From: Bacteroidota bacterium | GTDB taxonomy: Bacteria; Bacteroidota; Bacteroidia; NS11-12g; UBA9320 | Reading direction: 5' to 3' | DNA length: 64,000 bases | NCBI GenBank assembly: GCA_013359235.1 | Contig: JABWCE010000001.1 | Coordinates: forward strand, 210,397-274,396 | In this document: positions 25,849-35,257 of the stretch, one piece after another | Numbering within the stretch: position 1 is the first letter of the stretch | Layout of the letters: each line of letters opens with the position of its first letter | The notes under the pieces: generated by a model | The model's database searches: none | Seen by the model: the letters and a program-made list of their open reading frames with translations, nothing else | What the model was told of the DNA's origin: nothing | Program-made: the position numbers and the translations under genes

Positions 25849-28800
25849 TTACCAAAGTGCTTTCCATGTAGTTCCATCGTAACAATATGCTTTAGAATCT
25901 GTACTGTTGTAATATATCATACCTGCCGAAGGACCTGAAGGAGCAGATGCTAAAGGATCAAGTTTCAATACGCTTTTTAATGTAACAACTCCTGCCGAAA
26001 AATCTCCCTTTATCAATGGTGTGGTTGTATTTGAATTTGAAATATACAAATTATTTGATCCTGTTTCATTATAACCTGCCTCATAACCAATAAATACATT
26101 TCCGTTCCCGGTTGAATTTGTATAGCCTGCTTTATAACCAAAAGCAGTATTTTGATACCCTGAAGTATTATTGAATGAAGATTTTGAACCAACGCTTGTA
26201 TTTTCGTAGCCTGCAGTATTTTTAAGCAATGCAGAATCGCCAATAGCTATCAGATTTGACTTTGATGTATTATTTCTTAAAGCATAAATTCCTATTGCAA
26301 TATTGGAATAACCTGTTGTATTAAGTTGCATTGATGAGTATCCCAATGCAATATTATTTTCACCACTTGTATTGGCGTATAATGAATAATACCCTATTGC
26401 AGTGTTATTAATTCCGGTTATATTGCTTCTCAAAGATAAAGCACCTAATGCTGTATTTTTATTGCCATTTTTATTGTTTCTTAATGCATAATAACCTATA
26501 GCTGTATTATTTTCACCTGATGTATCTGCCCATAGTGCACTATTTCCTAAAGCAGTGTTTTCATCCCCGTATTTATGATGTAGCAATGAATAATTTCCTA
26601 CTGAAGTATTATTAGAACCGGTAGTATTATCGCGTAAAGCTGAATAACCTAAAGCTGTATTCTCTTCTCCATCTAAATTTTTTGAAAGTGATAAACTACC
26701 AAAACCACAATTATAATTTCCTGTAGTATTTTTTGAAAGTGAACTATATCCTACAGATGTGTTATCAGTACCTGTTGTATTTTCATACATTGAACTACAT
26801 CCTATAGATGTATTTTTCCCTCCATTTGTATTATTATTCAATGAACGTGCTCCGATTGAAGTGTTTTCATTTCCATCGGTATTTTTATTTAATGAAAAAT
26901 AGCCAATTGCTGTATTACTTACACCTGATGTATCGCTATACAATGCTTGATATCCTACCGAAGTATTGTAACTGCCTGTAGAAACAGACCACAAAGATTG
27001 GTAACCCATAGCACTATTGTAATTGCCTGTATTATTTGAGGGAGAAGATGAACCCCTGTGTGATTCATAACCAACTGCAGTATTGTAGTTGGTATATGAA
27101 CTACTTGAACTGTTAGAGTAATACATTGACTTATATCCTACGGCAACAGAATTAGAACCTGCAACATTGCTAAATAAAGAATTAGTACCAATTGAGGTAT
27201 TGTAATTACCTTCAGTATTATTGTAACCTGATAAATAACCTAATACAGTATTTTCAGCCCCTGTAGTATTTGATGAACCGGAACTTGTTCCTATAAATGT
27301 ATTTTTTGAACCTGTATTATTATATCCTGAAGCAGTACCCAAAAAAGTATTGTTTGAACCTGAAGTAGTAGAGTAGCCTGCATCATCGCCTATAAAAGTA
27401 TTTGAAATACCGGATGTAATACTTTTGCCAGCTTCATGGCCAAAAAATAAAATTTGATTTGCATTATCTATTTTACCGGCAATTGTATTATTTACTTTAA
27501 AATACAATGGAACATTATCTGTAGTACCAATAAAATTAGAACTTGTAGTTCCACTATTGCCTGTAATTTTCCATGCTGTTAAGTTTAAAAGAGTTGAAGT
27601 TGAAATATGTCTAACTATTCCCGAACTATCAACCAAAACAGAATCGGTTATACTGCCAAAAGACATTTTTCTGAATCTCACAGGATTGGTATTTGAATAA
27701 ACATCAAATTTGCAAAATGGATTAGTATTTCCAAGTCCCAATAAACCTCCTGAAGTTAGCCTCATTCTCTCAGCATCGTTTGTTCCAAAATATATATCTC
27801 CACCGTATAAATGATTCCATATTTTACCATTTATTGATCCTCCGTGTAATGCAAATCTGAAACCCAGTGAATCTAAGCTATAAGCAGGGTGTGTTACTAA
27901 AAGTCCGCTTCCAGTTCCATTAATATCTCTCAATGCAAGGGTTGATTGCATATTTGATGAAAAATGACCAATTCCCACTTGTCCATTTGCTGCAATTCGT
28001 ATAACTTCAGAGTTATATGAACCCAAAGATAATATATCATTTTCTTGGTTAAATATTCTTGCTTTTGTTCCTGAACTTTCAATTCCGATTAATAACCCAG
28101 AAGTAATTGCTGGAGATGATGTAGGATGCCTAAGTTGAATGCCATCATACGAAGCGGGCCAAGTTCCCGAAATACCCGGTACAAACACATAACTTCTATT
28201 AGGTGAAGTAGTATTAAAGCCGGTATATTTGTTCAAATAATCAATTTTTATTGAACTGAATGAATTTGTACCCAAAACTAAATCTTTTGAATCCGTAGTT
28301 CCGATAAAATTTTCGTTTGAAGCAATTGATAAATTTGAAGGTGGATTAGTTCCACTATTACCTTTTAAATTCCAAAATAAAGATGATGGTAATTTTACAA
28401 AACCGCCATTTGTTAAAAAAATAGTATCGTTGCTCATGCTCAAAACCTGCAATTCATTTGTTGCCGAGCTATCTGGCAAGGTTGCAGTTCCTCCATTTTT
28501 GTTAAGTATTATTCTGCCTCCGGTTCTTGATATTGTTTGTATTTCATTAGTTGAATCCTGGTCGTTTACTGTTACATTTCCTCCGCCATTGCTCAATGTT
28601 ATTGTGTTTCCGGTTTTGCTCAATGTTTGGATTTCATTGGTCGAACTATCAGGAAGCAATACTGTTCCGCCTCCATTACTCAAAACTATATGTCCGCCTG
28701 TTATGCTGTGAGTTTGGATTTCATTGGTTGCCGAGCTATCGGGTAGATAAATTGTATTGCCTCTTTGTATTGCAATTCTTCCGCCTGTAATGTTCAAATT

Positions 28801-29307
28801 TTGATTATCGGAACTTGTTGGAATTTTTATAAAACTGCCACCTGAAAGAAAAATGGTATCGTTTGAAAATGTTAATTTTTGACTATAATAATTTCTTTTA
28901 AGATTAATATTATAAGTATTTCCACTATCCCATATTTTTAAAATGTTTGAAACAGAATCATAAGTTATACCTTGTATCAATTCATTAGTTGATGTATTAT
29001 CATCAAGTGCCTGCCAAACAGAGCCGGTGCTGTTCCAGTAATAAAACAATCCCATGTCTGTATCGTAAACCAACAAACCGTTTGATGAAGCGGGGATTGC
29101 AAGCCTTTCGGCTGTAGTCATTCTCGGTGTAAGAAACCCCATATTCTTACTTACCAAATCTAACAATGCATCCGTAGCTGGAGTTTTAGTACCTATACCA
29201 ACATTTGCCTGCCCCAATGCTTTAGTAAAAAATGAAATAATTACTAAAATCATTAAGGTTAATTTACAAAGGTTAATTCGATTTAAATTTAACAATGAAT
29301 TTCTCAT
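25849..29307 (-). CDS. Large secreted repeat protein (YadA-head-like 17-residue repeats)
   Basis: A 1152-residue exported protein with a signal peptide ending at about residue 33 (KALGQ). Next is a common Bacteroidota lead (NVGIGTKTPATDALLDLVSK, about 36-55; AGLLVYDT-type turn near 80). Five units of about 29 residues follow (about 165-309). Residues about 636-1084 hold roughly 26 tandem units of about 17 residues with the pattern N-T-x-hydrophobic-G-x-x-S/A-L-x-x-N-T-x-G. This pattern matches the left-handed beta roll of trimeric adhesin heads such as YadA. The end (LDPLASAPSGPSAGMIYYNS then YDGTTWKALW) is the short tail found on many such proteins; no T9SS domain or S74 chaperone is seen. 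Confidence 0.85.
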   Translation of the reverse strand: MRNSLLNLNRINLCKLTLMILVIISFFTKALGQANVGIGTKTPATDALLDLVSKNMGFLTPRMTTAERLAIPASSNGLLVYDTDMGLFYYWNSTGSVWQALDDNTSTNELIQGITYDSVSNILKIWDSGNTYNINLKRNYYSQKLTFSNDTIFLSGGSFIKIPTSSDNQNLNITGGRIAIQRGNTIYLPDSSATNEIQTHSITGGHIVLSNGGGTVLLPDSSTNEIQTLSKTGNTITLSNGGGNVTVNDQDSTNEIQTISRTGGRIILNKNGGTATLPDSSATNELQVLSMSNDTIFLTNGGFVKLPSSLFWNLKGNSGTNPPSNLSIASNENFIGTTDSKDLVLGTNSFSSIKIDYLNKYTGFNTTSPNRSYVFVPGISGTWPASYDGIQLRHPTSSPAITSGLLIGIESSGTKARIFNQENDILSLGSYNSEVIRIAANGQVGIGHFSSNMQSTLALRDINGTGSGLLVTHPAYSLDSLGFRFALHGGSINGKIWNHLYGGDIYFGTNDAERMRLTSGGLLGLGNTNPFCKFDVYSNTNPVRFRKMSFGSITDSVLVDSSGIVRHISTSTLLNLTAWKITGNSGTTSSNFIGTTDNVPLYFKVNNTIAGKIDNANQILFFGHEAGKSITSGISNTFIGDDAGYSTTSGSNNTFLGTASGYNNTGSKNTFIGTSSGSSNTTGAENTVLGYLSGYNNTEGNYNTSIGTNSLFSNVAGSNSVAVGYKSMYYSNSSSSSYTNYNTAVGYESHRGSSSPSNNTGNYNSAMGYQSLWSVSTGSYNTSVGYQALYSDTSGVSNTAIGYFSLNKNTDGNENTSIGARSLNNNTNGGKNTSIGCSSMYENTTGTDNTSVGYSSLSKNTTGNYNCGFGSLSLSKNLDGEENTALGYSALRDNTTGSNNTSVGNYSLLHHKYGDENTALGNSALWADTSGENNTAIGYYALRNNKNGNKNTALGALSLRSNITGINNTAIGYYSLYANTSGENNIALGYSSMQLNTTGYSNIAIGIYALRNNTSKSNLIAIGDSALLKNTAGYENTSVGSKSSFNNTSGYQNTAFGYKAGYTNSTGNGNVFIGYEAGYNETGSNNLYISNSNTTTPLIKGDFSAGVVTLKSVLKLDPLASAPSGPSAGMIYYNSTDSKAYCYDGTTWKALW
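26056..27402 (-). repeat. Array of about 26 degenerate 51-base coding repeats
   Basis: The DNA behind residues about 636-1084 of the repeat protein. Units are about 51 bases (17 codons), vary in sequence, and two are longer through serine/tyrosine-rich insertions near 27040-27130. The codon pattern for N-T-(S/A)-(I/V/L)-G recurs throughout. The drift between units argues for an old expansion under selection at the protein level. Confidence 0.8.
28380..28815 (-). repeat. Five coding repeats of about 88 bases
   Basis: These encode residues about 165-309 of the same protein, five copies of a unit of about 29 residues: T-N-E-I-Q-T, then G-x-x-I-x-L-x-N-G-G, then x-L-P-D-S-S. Copies two to four are the most alike, which suggests recent unequal exchange. 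They also create long antisense open frames on the + strand that I take to be artefacts. Confidence 0.75.
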
Positions 29308-29364
29308 GGTAAAAAATATTTATTCAAATTATAATAAAAATATTTTTTAATACAAGGAATTTTC

Positions 29365-31821
29365 TCAAAAATATGGATCTACATCGGGAGTGATTATTAC
29401 AGATTTTAGTTCTTTTATTGATTTAATTTTTAATATTGAATTATTTATGAGATTTCTGATTTTTGAAGTAGAATTAATTTTTGGATCAAACTTTACTATT
29501 ATTTGTTTTATATAGTAATTTCTAATTCTTGAAATATATGGACTTTCAGGACCTAAAACATTTTCTTTAAGGTAATTTTTAAGATGCAAAGCCAAGATAT
29601 CACTTGCTTTTATCACAATTATATTTTCTGGGTGTTTTATTGTTAATCTTATAATTCGGAAGTAAGGAGGATAATTGAATTTTAATCTTTCGCCAAGTTC
29701 CCTGTCGTATAAATCTGTAATATTTGAATTTTTTAATGCTTCAATTACCTTATGCCATGGCTGATATGTTTGAACAATCACTTTGCCTGGTTTGATTCTC
29801 CTCCCCGCCCTGCCGCTGACTTGTGTAAATAGCTGAAAACTCCTCTCTGCCGACCTGAAATCGGGAAAGTTTATGCTGTGATCGGCATTTACAATTCCAA
29901 CAAGTTCAAGATTTTCAAAATCAAATCCTTTACTAATCATTTGAGTTCCTACTATAATATCTATTTCTTTGTTTTCAAAACTTTTAATTATTTTTTCTTG
30001 TTGTCTATGGTTTTTTGCCGATTCTGAGTCAAATCTTATGATTTTTGAATCGGGAAAAAATATTTTAAGTTCTTCTTCAAGCCTTTCAGTACCGTATCCC
30101 ATGAGTTTTAACCTCGTACTGCCACAACTTTCACATTTATTTACAATATCTTTTTTAAACCCACAAAAACTACATCTGTAATTTTGTGTAGAATTAAAAT
30201 AAGTTAAAGACACATCGCAATTAACACAACGCGGTATCCATCCGCAAATACTGCACTCGGTAACGGGTACATAACCACGCCTGTTTTGAAAAATTATAAC
30301 TTGTTTTTGCCTTTCTAATACATTTTTGATTTCTTCTAATAATTGAGTGGAAAATGGACCCTTCATTCTATTGGTTTTCTGTGCTTCTGATAAATTAATA
30401 ATATCAATTTTGGGATGTTTTGAGTCACCAAATCTTTCAGTAAGGCAAACTTTATCATATTTACCGGTTTGTACATTGTACCAACTCTCAATTGAAGGAG
30501 TAGCACTGCCAAGCAGCACTTTGGCATTAAACATTTTTGCCAACATGGTTGCACAATCTCTTGCGTGATAACGCGGTGCCGGGTCCTGTTGTTTGAGTGT
30601 TGATTCATGTTCTTCGTCAATTATTACCAATCCAAGTTTTTTGAAGGGCATAAAAACTGATGACCTTACTCCTAAAATAATTTTTATTTTACCTTCTGAT
30701 AAATGATTCCACGTTTCGAAACGTTCATTTATGCTGTAACCTGAATGAGTAATTTCTACAATATTTCCGAAATATTTTTTAAACCTATTAACAAGTTGAG
30801 CCGTAAGTGCCATTTCGGGAACAATATATAGTACTTCTTTGCCTTCATTTACCACTTTTTCTATAAGTTTAAAATAAATATGGGTTTTGCCTGATGAAGT
30901 AACCCCATGTAGAAGGCAAATTTTATCTTTTGAAAAAACTTTTTCAATTTCTTCAAATGCAGTATTTTGGTTTGGGGTTAATTCAGGAAGTTTTTCAGCT
31001 TTAACATCATTTAAAAAAAACTTTTCAATTTTATAAATTTCAATATAATCTTTCTTTGCCAGTGTATCAATTATACCAGAAGATACACCATTTTCTTTTA
31101 TAAATTTTGATTTTTCAACAACATTGCACTTGCTCTGCCAACTGTATAAATTCATTAATGATTCTAACTGTTTTTTTGATTTTTTTTCAAGGTTATTAAA
31201 AATATCATTTAACTCTATATCTGAAAAAGCAGGATTAATTCTTAAACATGATATAAATTTTGGTTTATAATTATCAGATATATCTTCTTTTAATATAACA
31301 ATCCCTTTCTGATAAAGTGATTTGATAAGGTTATGTATATTTTGTTTATTAAGCAAGAGTGCAAGATTACTTATGGTTGTTTCACCTACTTTTTCGAGAT
31401 ATTCAATTACAAAATTTTCTTTTTCATCAAGTTCGGCAACTGAGTTATAGTCTTCTGTAAGTGCAACAAGTGATTCGCTTTCGAGCCTAAGTGCTGCAGG
31501 CAACGCGGCTTTCATTACCTCGCCCTGTGTACATAAATAATATTCCGAAATCCATTTCCAAAACTCAAGCTGAATATTGGTTACAACCGGAACATCATCC
31601 AATACAGAAATTATATACTTTACCTCGTAGCCCGATGGTACTGTTTCTGTAATTTTAGCTACAATACCGGCATAAAGTTTTTTTTTACCTACCTGCACTA
31701 CTACCCTTTTGCCAATGGTAACTAATTCATTTAGTTCAAACGGAACTCGGTATGTGAGATTTACCGGCATTGCCAACGGCAACAATACATCTACAAAAAG
31801 TGTATTACGTTCATTAAACAT
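29365..31821 (-). CDS. priA: Primosomal replication restart helicase PriA
   Basis: An 818-residue 3'-5' superfamily 2 helicase that reloads the replisome at stalled forks. N-terminal 3'-BD part with VLLPLAMPVNLTYRVP (about 12-27); Walker A HGVTSSGKTHIYFKL (about 306-320); DEEH box (about 403-406); zinc-binding region with CSICGWIPRCVNC (about 514-526) and a second pair of CxxC (YRCSFCGF and KCESCGS, about 540-560); helicase motifs V-VI with GTQMISKGFDF and QVSGRAGR. The length is slightly larger than E. coli PriA because of extra helical sequence between about 150 and 280. It begins with ATG. It stands alone between the secreted protein genes and a divergent ferredoxin. Confidence 0.96.
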   Translation of the reverse strand: MFNERNTLFVDVLLPLAMPVNLTYRVPFELNELVTIGKRVVVQVGKKKLYAGIVAKITETVPSGYEVKYIISVLDDVPVVTNIQLEFWKWISEYYLCTQGEVMKAALPAALRLESESLVALTEDYNSVAELDEKENFVIEYLEKVGETTISNLALLLNKQNIHNLIKSLYQKGIVILKEDISDNYKPKFISCLRINPAFSDIELNDIFNNLEKKSKKQLESLMNLYSWQSKCNVVEKSKFIKENGVSSGIIDTLAKKDYIEIYKIEKFFLNDVKAEKLPELTPNQNTAFEEIEKVFSKDKICLLHGVTSSGKTHIYFKLIEKVVNEGKEVLYIVPEMALTAQLVNRFKKYFGNIVEITHSGYSINERFETWNHLSEGKIKIILGVRSSVFMPFKKLGLVIIDEEHESTLKQQDPAPRYHARDCATMLAKMFNAKVLLGSATPSIESWYNVQTGKYDKVCLTERFGDSKHPKIDIINLSEAQKTNRMKGPFSTQLLEEIKNVLERQKQVIIFQNRRGYVPVTECSICGWIPRCVNCDVSLTYFNSTQNYRCSFCGFKKDIVNKCESCGSTRLKLMGYGTERLEEELKIFFPDSKIIRFDSESAKNHRQQEKIIKSFENKEIDIIVGTQMISKGFDFENLELVGIVNADHSINFPDFRSAERSFQLFTQVSGRAGRRIKPGKVIVQTYQPWHKVIEALKNSNITDLYDRELGERLKFNYPPYFRIIRLTIKHPENIIVIKASDILALHLKNYLKENVLGPESPYISRIRNYYIKQIIVKFDPKINSTSKIRNLINNSILKIKSIKELKSVIITPDVDPYF

Positions 31822-32090
31822 TTTTTTTTACCAAAATGCAAATTAAAGATTAATTGTATAAAATAGTTTTGCTCTGAATTATTATATATCTGCTATTATT
31901 AATTTCTACAATGATATACTTTAAAAATTGGTTTACTTTTTTAATAAATAATATTTTTATATGAATTTCAAATAAATAAAATTCAGATGTACTGTGTCCA
32001 TTAAAAATTCATCGGTTGATATATTTTTTAAAACCTTTAAAAAGTTTGATTTGTTAAATTTATATGTTTGTATAAAAATAATAAAAAATT
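31822..32090. other. Divergent intergenic region priA / ferredoxin
   Basis: 269 AT-rich bases with no open frame that I trust. A -7 box TATGTTTG (32063-32070) for the ferredoxin lies 21 bases before its ATG; a TTTG at 32045-32048 is only 14 bases upstream of it, shorter than the usual spacer. The rest shows nothing recognisable. Confidence 0.4.
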
Positions 32091-32438
32091 ATGGCAATAA
32101 TAATAACTGATGATTGTATCAATTGTGGGGCATGTGAGCCTGAATGCCCAAACAATGCAATTTACGAAGGCGGTGCTGAATGGGCAATGGCTGATGGTAC
32201 TACTGTTTCGGGGACTTACACGCTCGAAAACGGTATGCAGGTAGATGTGAATGATAGGCAAAGTCCAATAGCAAACGATATTTATTTTATAGTAGCCGAT
32301 AAATGCACAGAATGCAAAGGTTTTCATGATGAACCTCAATGTGCCTCTGTTTGCCCGGTTGATTGCTGCATACCTGACCAAAACAGAGTAGAAAGCGAAG
32401 AAAGTCTTCTTGCCAAAAAAGACAGACTACACCCGTAA
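32091..32438 (+). CDS. Ferredoxin-type 4Fe-4S protein (two clusters)
   Basis: A 115-residue bacterial-type ferredoxin that carries low-potential electrons in the cytoplasm. First cluster ligands: [12 protein letters not shown] (Cys at about 9, 12, 15, 19). Second: [22 protein letters not shown] (split over about 75-96), with the eight-residue insertion between the second and third cysteine that is typical of Chromatium/Bacteroidota-type ferredoxins. A 35-residue insertion ([13 protein letters not shown]) between the clusters is also a mark of the Bacteroidota version. The NlpC/P60 gene follows after 2 bases. Electron partner unknown; pyruvate or 2-oxoacid oxidoreductases are usual. Confidence 0.92.
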   Translation: MAIIITDDCINCGACEPECPNNAIYEGGAEWAMADGTTVSGTYTLENGMQVDVNDRQSPIANDIYFIVADKCTECKGFHDEPQCASVCPVDCCIPDQNRVESEESLLAKKDRLHP

Positions 32439-32440
32439 AT

Positions 32441-33184
32441 ATGGAAAACAAAGGATACTGCAATATAAGCTGTATTGCCGTAAGAAAAGAGCCTTCGCAT
32501 CGTGCCGAAATGGTTACTCAGCTAATTTACGGCGAACAATATTCAGTTATCGAAAAAGTTGGTCTTGATTGGCTAAAAATTGTTTGCGATTTTGACAATT
32601 ACAAAGGATTTATCCCTTCAAACCAGTTTCATGCTTTTGTTTATGAAAATAAACCTCTAATTTATACTGGTGATTTTGCCTGGGACGAAATAAATAATTA
32701 TTTACCAAAAGGTGCTGAAATTTATACCCCAGAAACTATTGTAGATATTGAACCTTATGAATTGTTTGATTTTACTACGCAACATTTAAGTCGTGAACAA
32801 ATTATCGAAAACATTTTTGTACAAAGTACCTCAATGATTAATACTCCTTATTTGTGGGGAGGGCGTACCCCGTGGGGGATTGATTGCAGCGGATTTACTC
32901 AAATTGTTTTCAAAGTTTGTGGAATAAATTTGCCACGCGATTCATCACAGCAACAAAAAGAAGGATTTGAAATAGCTTTTGATTTAATTAACAGAGGCGA
33001 CCTTGCATTTTTTTGCAACGATAATGGCGAAATTGTTCATACAGGCATAGTTTTCGATAATAATTCAATAATTCATTGCAGTGGTTTTGTAAAAATTGAC
33101 AATTTGAAAGATGACGGAATTTACAATCATTTTACAAATTTAAAAACTCACCATCTTCACTCTATAAAGCGTTTACTTACCTGA
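32441..33184 (+). CDS. C40 family (NlpC/P60) peptidase with SH3-like domain
   Basis: A 247-residue protein related to gamma-D-glutamyl-L-diamino acid endopeptidases that cut or recycle cell-wall peptides. An SH3b-like N-terminal region (about 1-60, AVRKEPSHRAEMVTQLIYGE split) is followed by a second SH3-like part and the C40 catalytic domain: TPYLWGGRTPWGIDCSGFTQ (Cys at about 153), GEIVHTGIVFD (His at about 204) and IIHCSGF (about 214-220). No signal peptide is seen, so it may act in the cytoplasm on recycled peptides, like YkfC. Its end overlaps the opposite-strand UbiA gene by 8 bases. Confidence 0.9.
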   Translation: MENKGYCNISCIAVRKEPSHRAEMVTQLIYGEQYSVIEKVGLDWLKIVCDFDNYKGFIPSNQFHAFVYENKPLIYTGDFAWDEINNYLPKGAEIYTPETIVDIEPYELFDFTTQHLSREQIIENIFVQSTSMINTPYLWGGRTPWGIDCSGFTQIVFKVCGINLPRDSSQQQKEGFEIAFDLINRGDLAFFCNDNGEIVHTGIVFDNNSIIHCSGFVKIDNLKDDGIYNHFTNLKTHHLHSIKRLLT

Positions 33185-34061
33185 CAAAAATTACGAATGA
33201 AATAATAATTAATAGAAAAACTTTATAATAAAGATGTACGTTTTCAGCATTTTTTTGAAAGTTTTTATTTTTATAAATCAATCTAAAAATCATAAAATTT
33301 AAAACCAAAAGTATTGTTAAAAAAAATATTCCCTGAATATTAAAATTATTATTTATACATAGAAAACCCAAAGGAATTACAGCAATAAAATTTATCATTA
33401 TAACTGCAATTGATGATTTATCAATTCCAAGAGTTCCGGCAAGGGTATTGTAACCGAAAATATTATTCCCTTTGTACGATTCTATATCTTTTATTATTTC
33501 TCTCGAAAAAATTATAATCATTGCAAAACAGCCATAAACAAATAAAGGTACAGTGATATACCGGTAAAAAATTCCAATTGCAAAAAACGAAGTTACTGAA
33601 AGAAATGATGCGGAAATTTCGCGGACAAAAGCTATCTTTTGAAATTTGTGTGAATATGCCCAAAGCAAAATTGTGAAAACAAAATAAAAAATAAAAATGC
33701 GTGATGAAGCAGCAAATGCTAATGCCAGACCAATGGTATTAAACAAAAAATAACAATTAAGACAAAATTTACGACTTACAAGACGCCCAAAAAGTGTTTT
33801 TTCTGGTCGGTTTACCAAGTCTTTTTCCAAATCATAAAAACTGTTTATAATGTACCCGCCTGCTATAATAAAAGCCGAGGCAAGAGTCATTAAATGCAGT
33901 TTATGGTTAAATATTATCCATTCAATACTTTTGCCGGGGTTTAATACATAAATTGCTGCAAGATATTGTGCTACTATAGTTAATAGAATATTTTGCCACC
34001 TTACAATTGATAGTAGAGCAAAAAACTTTACTAATAAAATCTTGAATTTGGCAGAAGTCAC
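33177..34061 (-). CDS. UbiA-family prenyltransferase
   Basis: A 294-residue polytopic membrane protein with about eight or nine spans. UbiA enzymes move a prenyl chain to an acceptor (quinone ring, glycerol phosphate or haem). The first aspartate-rich motif is NSFYDLEKDLVNRPEK (about 68-83); the second is weaker, SREIIKDIESYKGN (about 185-198). In Bacteroidota this group is often labelled geranylgeranylglycerol-phosphate transferase. It starts with GTG at 34061, the ATG one base further on being out of frame. Mevalonate kinase lies 14 bases upstream on the same strand, which ties the pair to isoprenoid metabolism. The exact acceptor is unknown. Confidence 0.85.
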   Translation of the reverse strand: MTSAKFKILLVKFFALLSIVRWQNILLTIVAQYLAAIYVLNPGKSIEWIIFNHKLHLMTLASAFIIAGGYIINSFYDLEKDLVNRPEKTLFGRLVSRKFCLNCYFLFNTIGLALAFAASSRIFIFYFVFTILLWAYSHKFQKIAFVREISASFLSVTSFFAIGIFYRYITVPLFVYGCFAMIIIFSREIIKDIESYKGNNIFGYNTLAGTLGIDKSSIAVIMINFIAVIPLGFLCINNNFNIQGIFFLTILLVLNFMIFRLIYKNKNFQKNAENVHLYYKVFLLIIISFVIFVR

Positions 34062-34075
34062 ATGCTTTTTTTTAA

Positions 34076-35023
34076 TTAAAAAGTATAAATTACTTCAGGA
34101 TTATAGTTTTCCAGTTTTGGCAATGCTTTACTGTAATCAGGTGCAAAACCAAGAATAAAACCACCGCCACCCGAGCCACATAACTTTAAATAATAAGTAT
34201 TTGAGTCTATTCCCTCTTTCCATATTTTATGAAAATTTGGAGGAATCATAGGTTTAAAATTATCTAATACAACTTTTGACAAAAGTTTTAAATTGCTGAA
34301 AAGCGGTTTGAAATCGTGTTTCAAAAAAGCTTTTATACAAGCATCATTATATATTTTGAACTGCTCAGATAATACTTTTCTAAAACCTTCATTTTTCATT
34401 TTCTCAAGAAAAATATTCACCATTGGTCCTGTTTCGCCCGGTGTACCACTATCTATAAGAAAAATGGCACTTTTACCATCTTTGTTTTGCGACGGAATTC
34501 CAATTGTATCCAATTCGTTTTTAGATTTTATAAGGATTGGAATATTCATGTAACAAATTAATGGATCAAGCCCACTGCTACGCCCATGAAAAAAATTTTC
34601 CATATTGCCAAACCAGCTTTTTAGCTTGAGAATATCTTTTTTATGGATGTTGGTTTCTGGTTGTATTTTGCCAATTGCATAACGGCTATATATAGCTGCT
34701 ACTAAAGCCCCGCTACTACCAACACCAAATCCTTGAGGAATACTGCTGTCAAAAGTAAGTCCATTTTTAATATCATTGGCAAATGCAACTAAGTCCATTT
34801 CAGGCAAAAAACCCGAAATTTCATTTTTTTCTACCAGATAGTTGTAAAATTTCAGTAATGATTTGTTTGAGTTTGCACTTTCGTTATCGCTTAAATCGGT
34901 AAATTTTAAAGTACCCGTATAAAAATTAAAAGGTATTGACAATCCCATTGAATCGTGAATAATTCCATATTCGCCAAATAACAGAATTTTTGCGTAGAAC
35001 TTTGATTTACTTAATGTACTCAT
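34076..35023 (-). CDS. Mevalonate kinase (GHMP family)
   Basis: A 315-residue GHMP kinase that should phosphorylate mevalonate in isoprenoid synthesis. Motifs: AKILLFGEYGIIHDSMGLSIP at the N terminus (split over about 9-29), the GHMP P-loop PQGFGVGSSGALVAA (about 97-111), LDPLICYM after the HGRSSG turn (about 149-163), and the C-terminal CGSGGGGFILGF (about 280-291). The frame runs 90 codons further upstream, but that part is low-complexity and unrelated; I chose the ATG at 35023, where the family homology begins. UbiA follows after 14 bases. With MvaD at 57837 it supports a mevalonate pathway. Other GHMP kinases are less likely. Confidence 0.85.
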   Translation of the reverse strand: MSTLSKSKFYAKILLFGEYGIIHDSMGLSIPFNFYTGTLKFTDLSDNESANSNKSLLKFYNYLVEKNEISGFLPEMDLVAFANDIKNGLTFDSSIPQGFGVGSSGALVAAIYSRYAIGKIQPETNIHKKDILKLKSWFGNMENFFHGRSSGLDPLICYMNIPILIKSKNELDTIGIPSQNKDGKSAIFLIDSGTPGETGPMVNIFLEKMKNEGFRKVLSEQFKIYNDACIKAFLKHDFKPLFSNLKLLSKVVLDNFKPMIPPNFHKIWKEGIDSNTYYLKLCGSGGGGFILGFAPDYSKALPKLENYNPEVIYTF

Positions 35024-35257
35024 TTTTCTCACCGCAAAGATATATAAAGAATTTATGAAATTATAATATTTGTCAATAGCTTGTTTTTTGAAACAATTCA
35101 GGTAATTTAAAGAGAATTTTTTCACTCTTAAAATTTTAAAAAAATAGTTCATTAAGCCAAAAAAAATATTTTTGAAACAAATAATTTTAAAGAATTTTTT
35201 ATATAAATAAACCTGTATTATACACTTGAGCAATAACTCAAGAAAGAGCCCAACTTC

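Noticed and set aside
28430..28790. Plus-strand open frames of 79-93 codons over the 88-base repeats
   Set aside because: They mirror the repeat structure of the opposite-strand coding sequence and have no start context or homology that I can see.
32037..32381. Minus-strand open frame of 114 codons
   Set aside because: It is antisense to the ferredoxin gene, whose cysteine motifs are clear; the antisense protein has no recognisable features.
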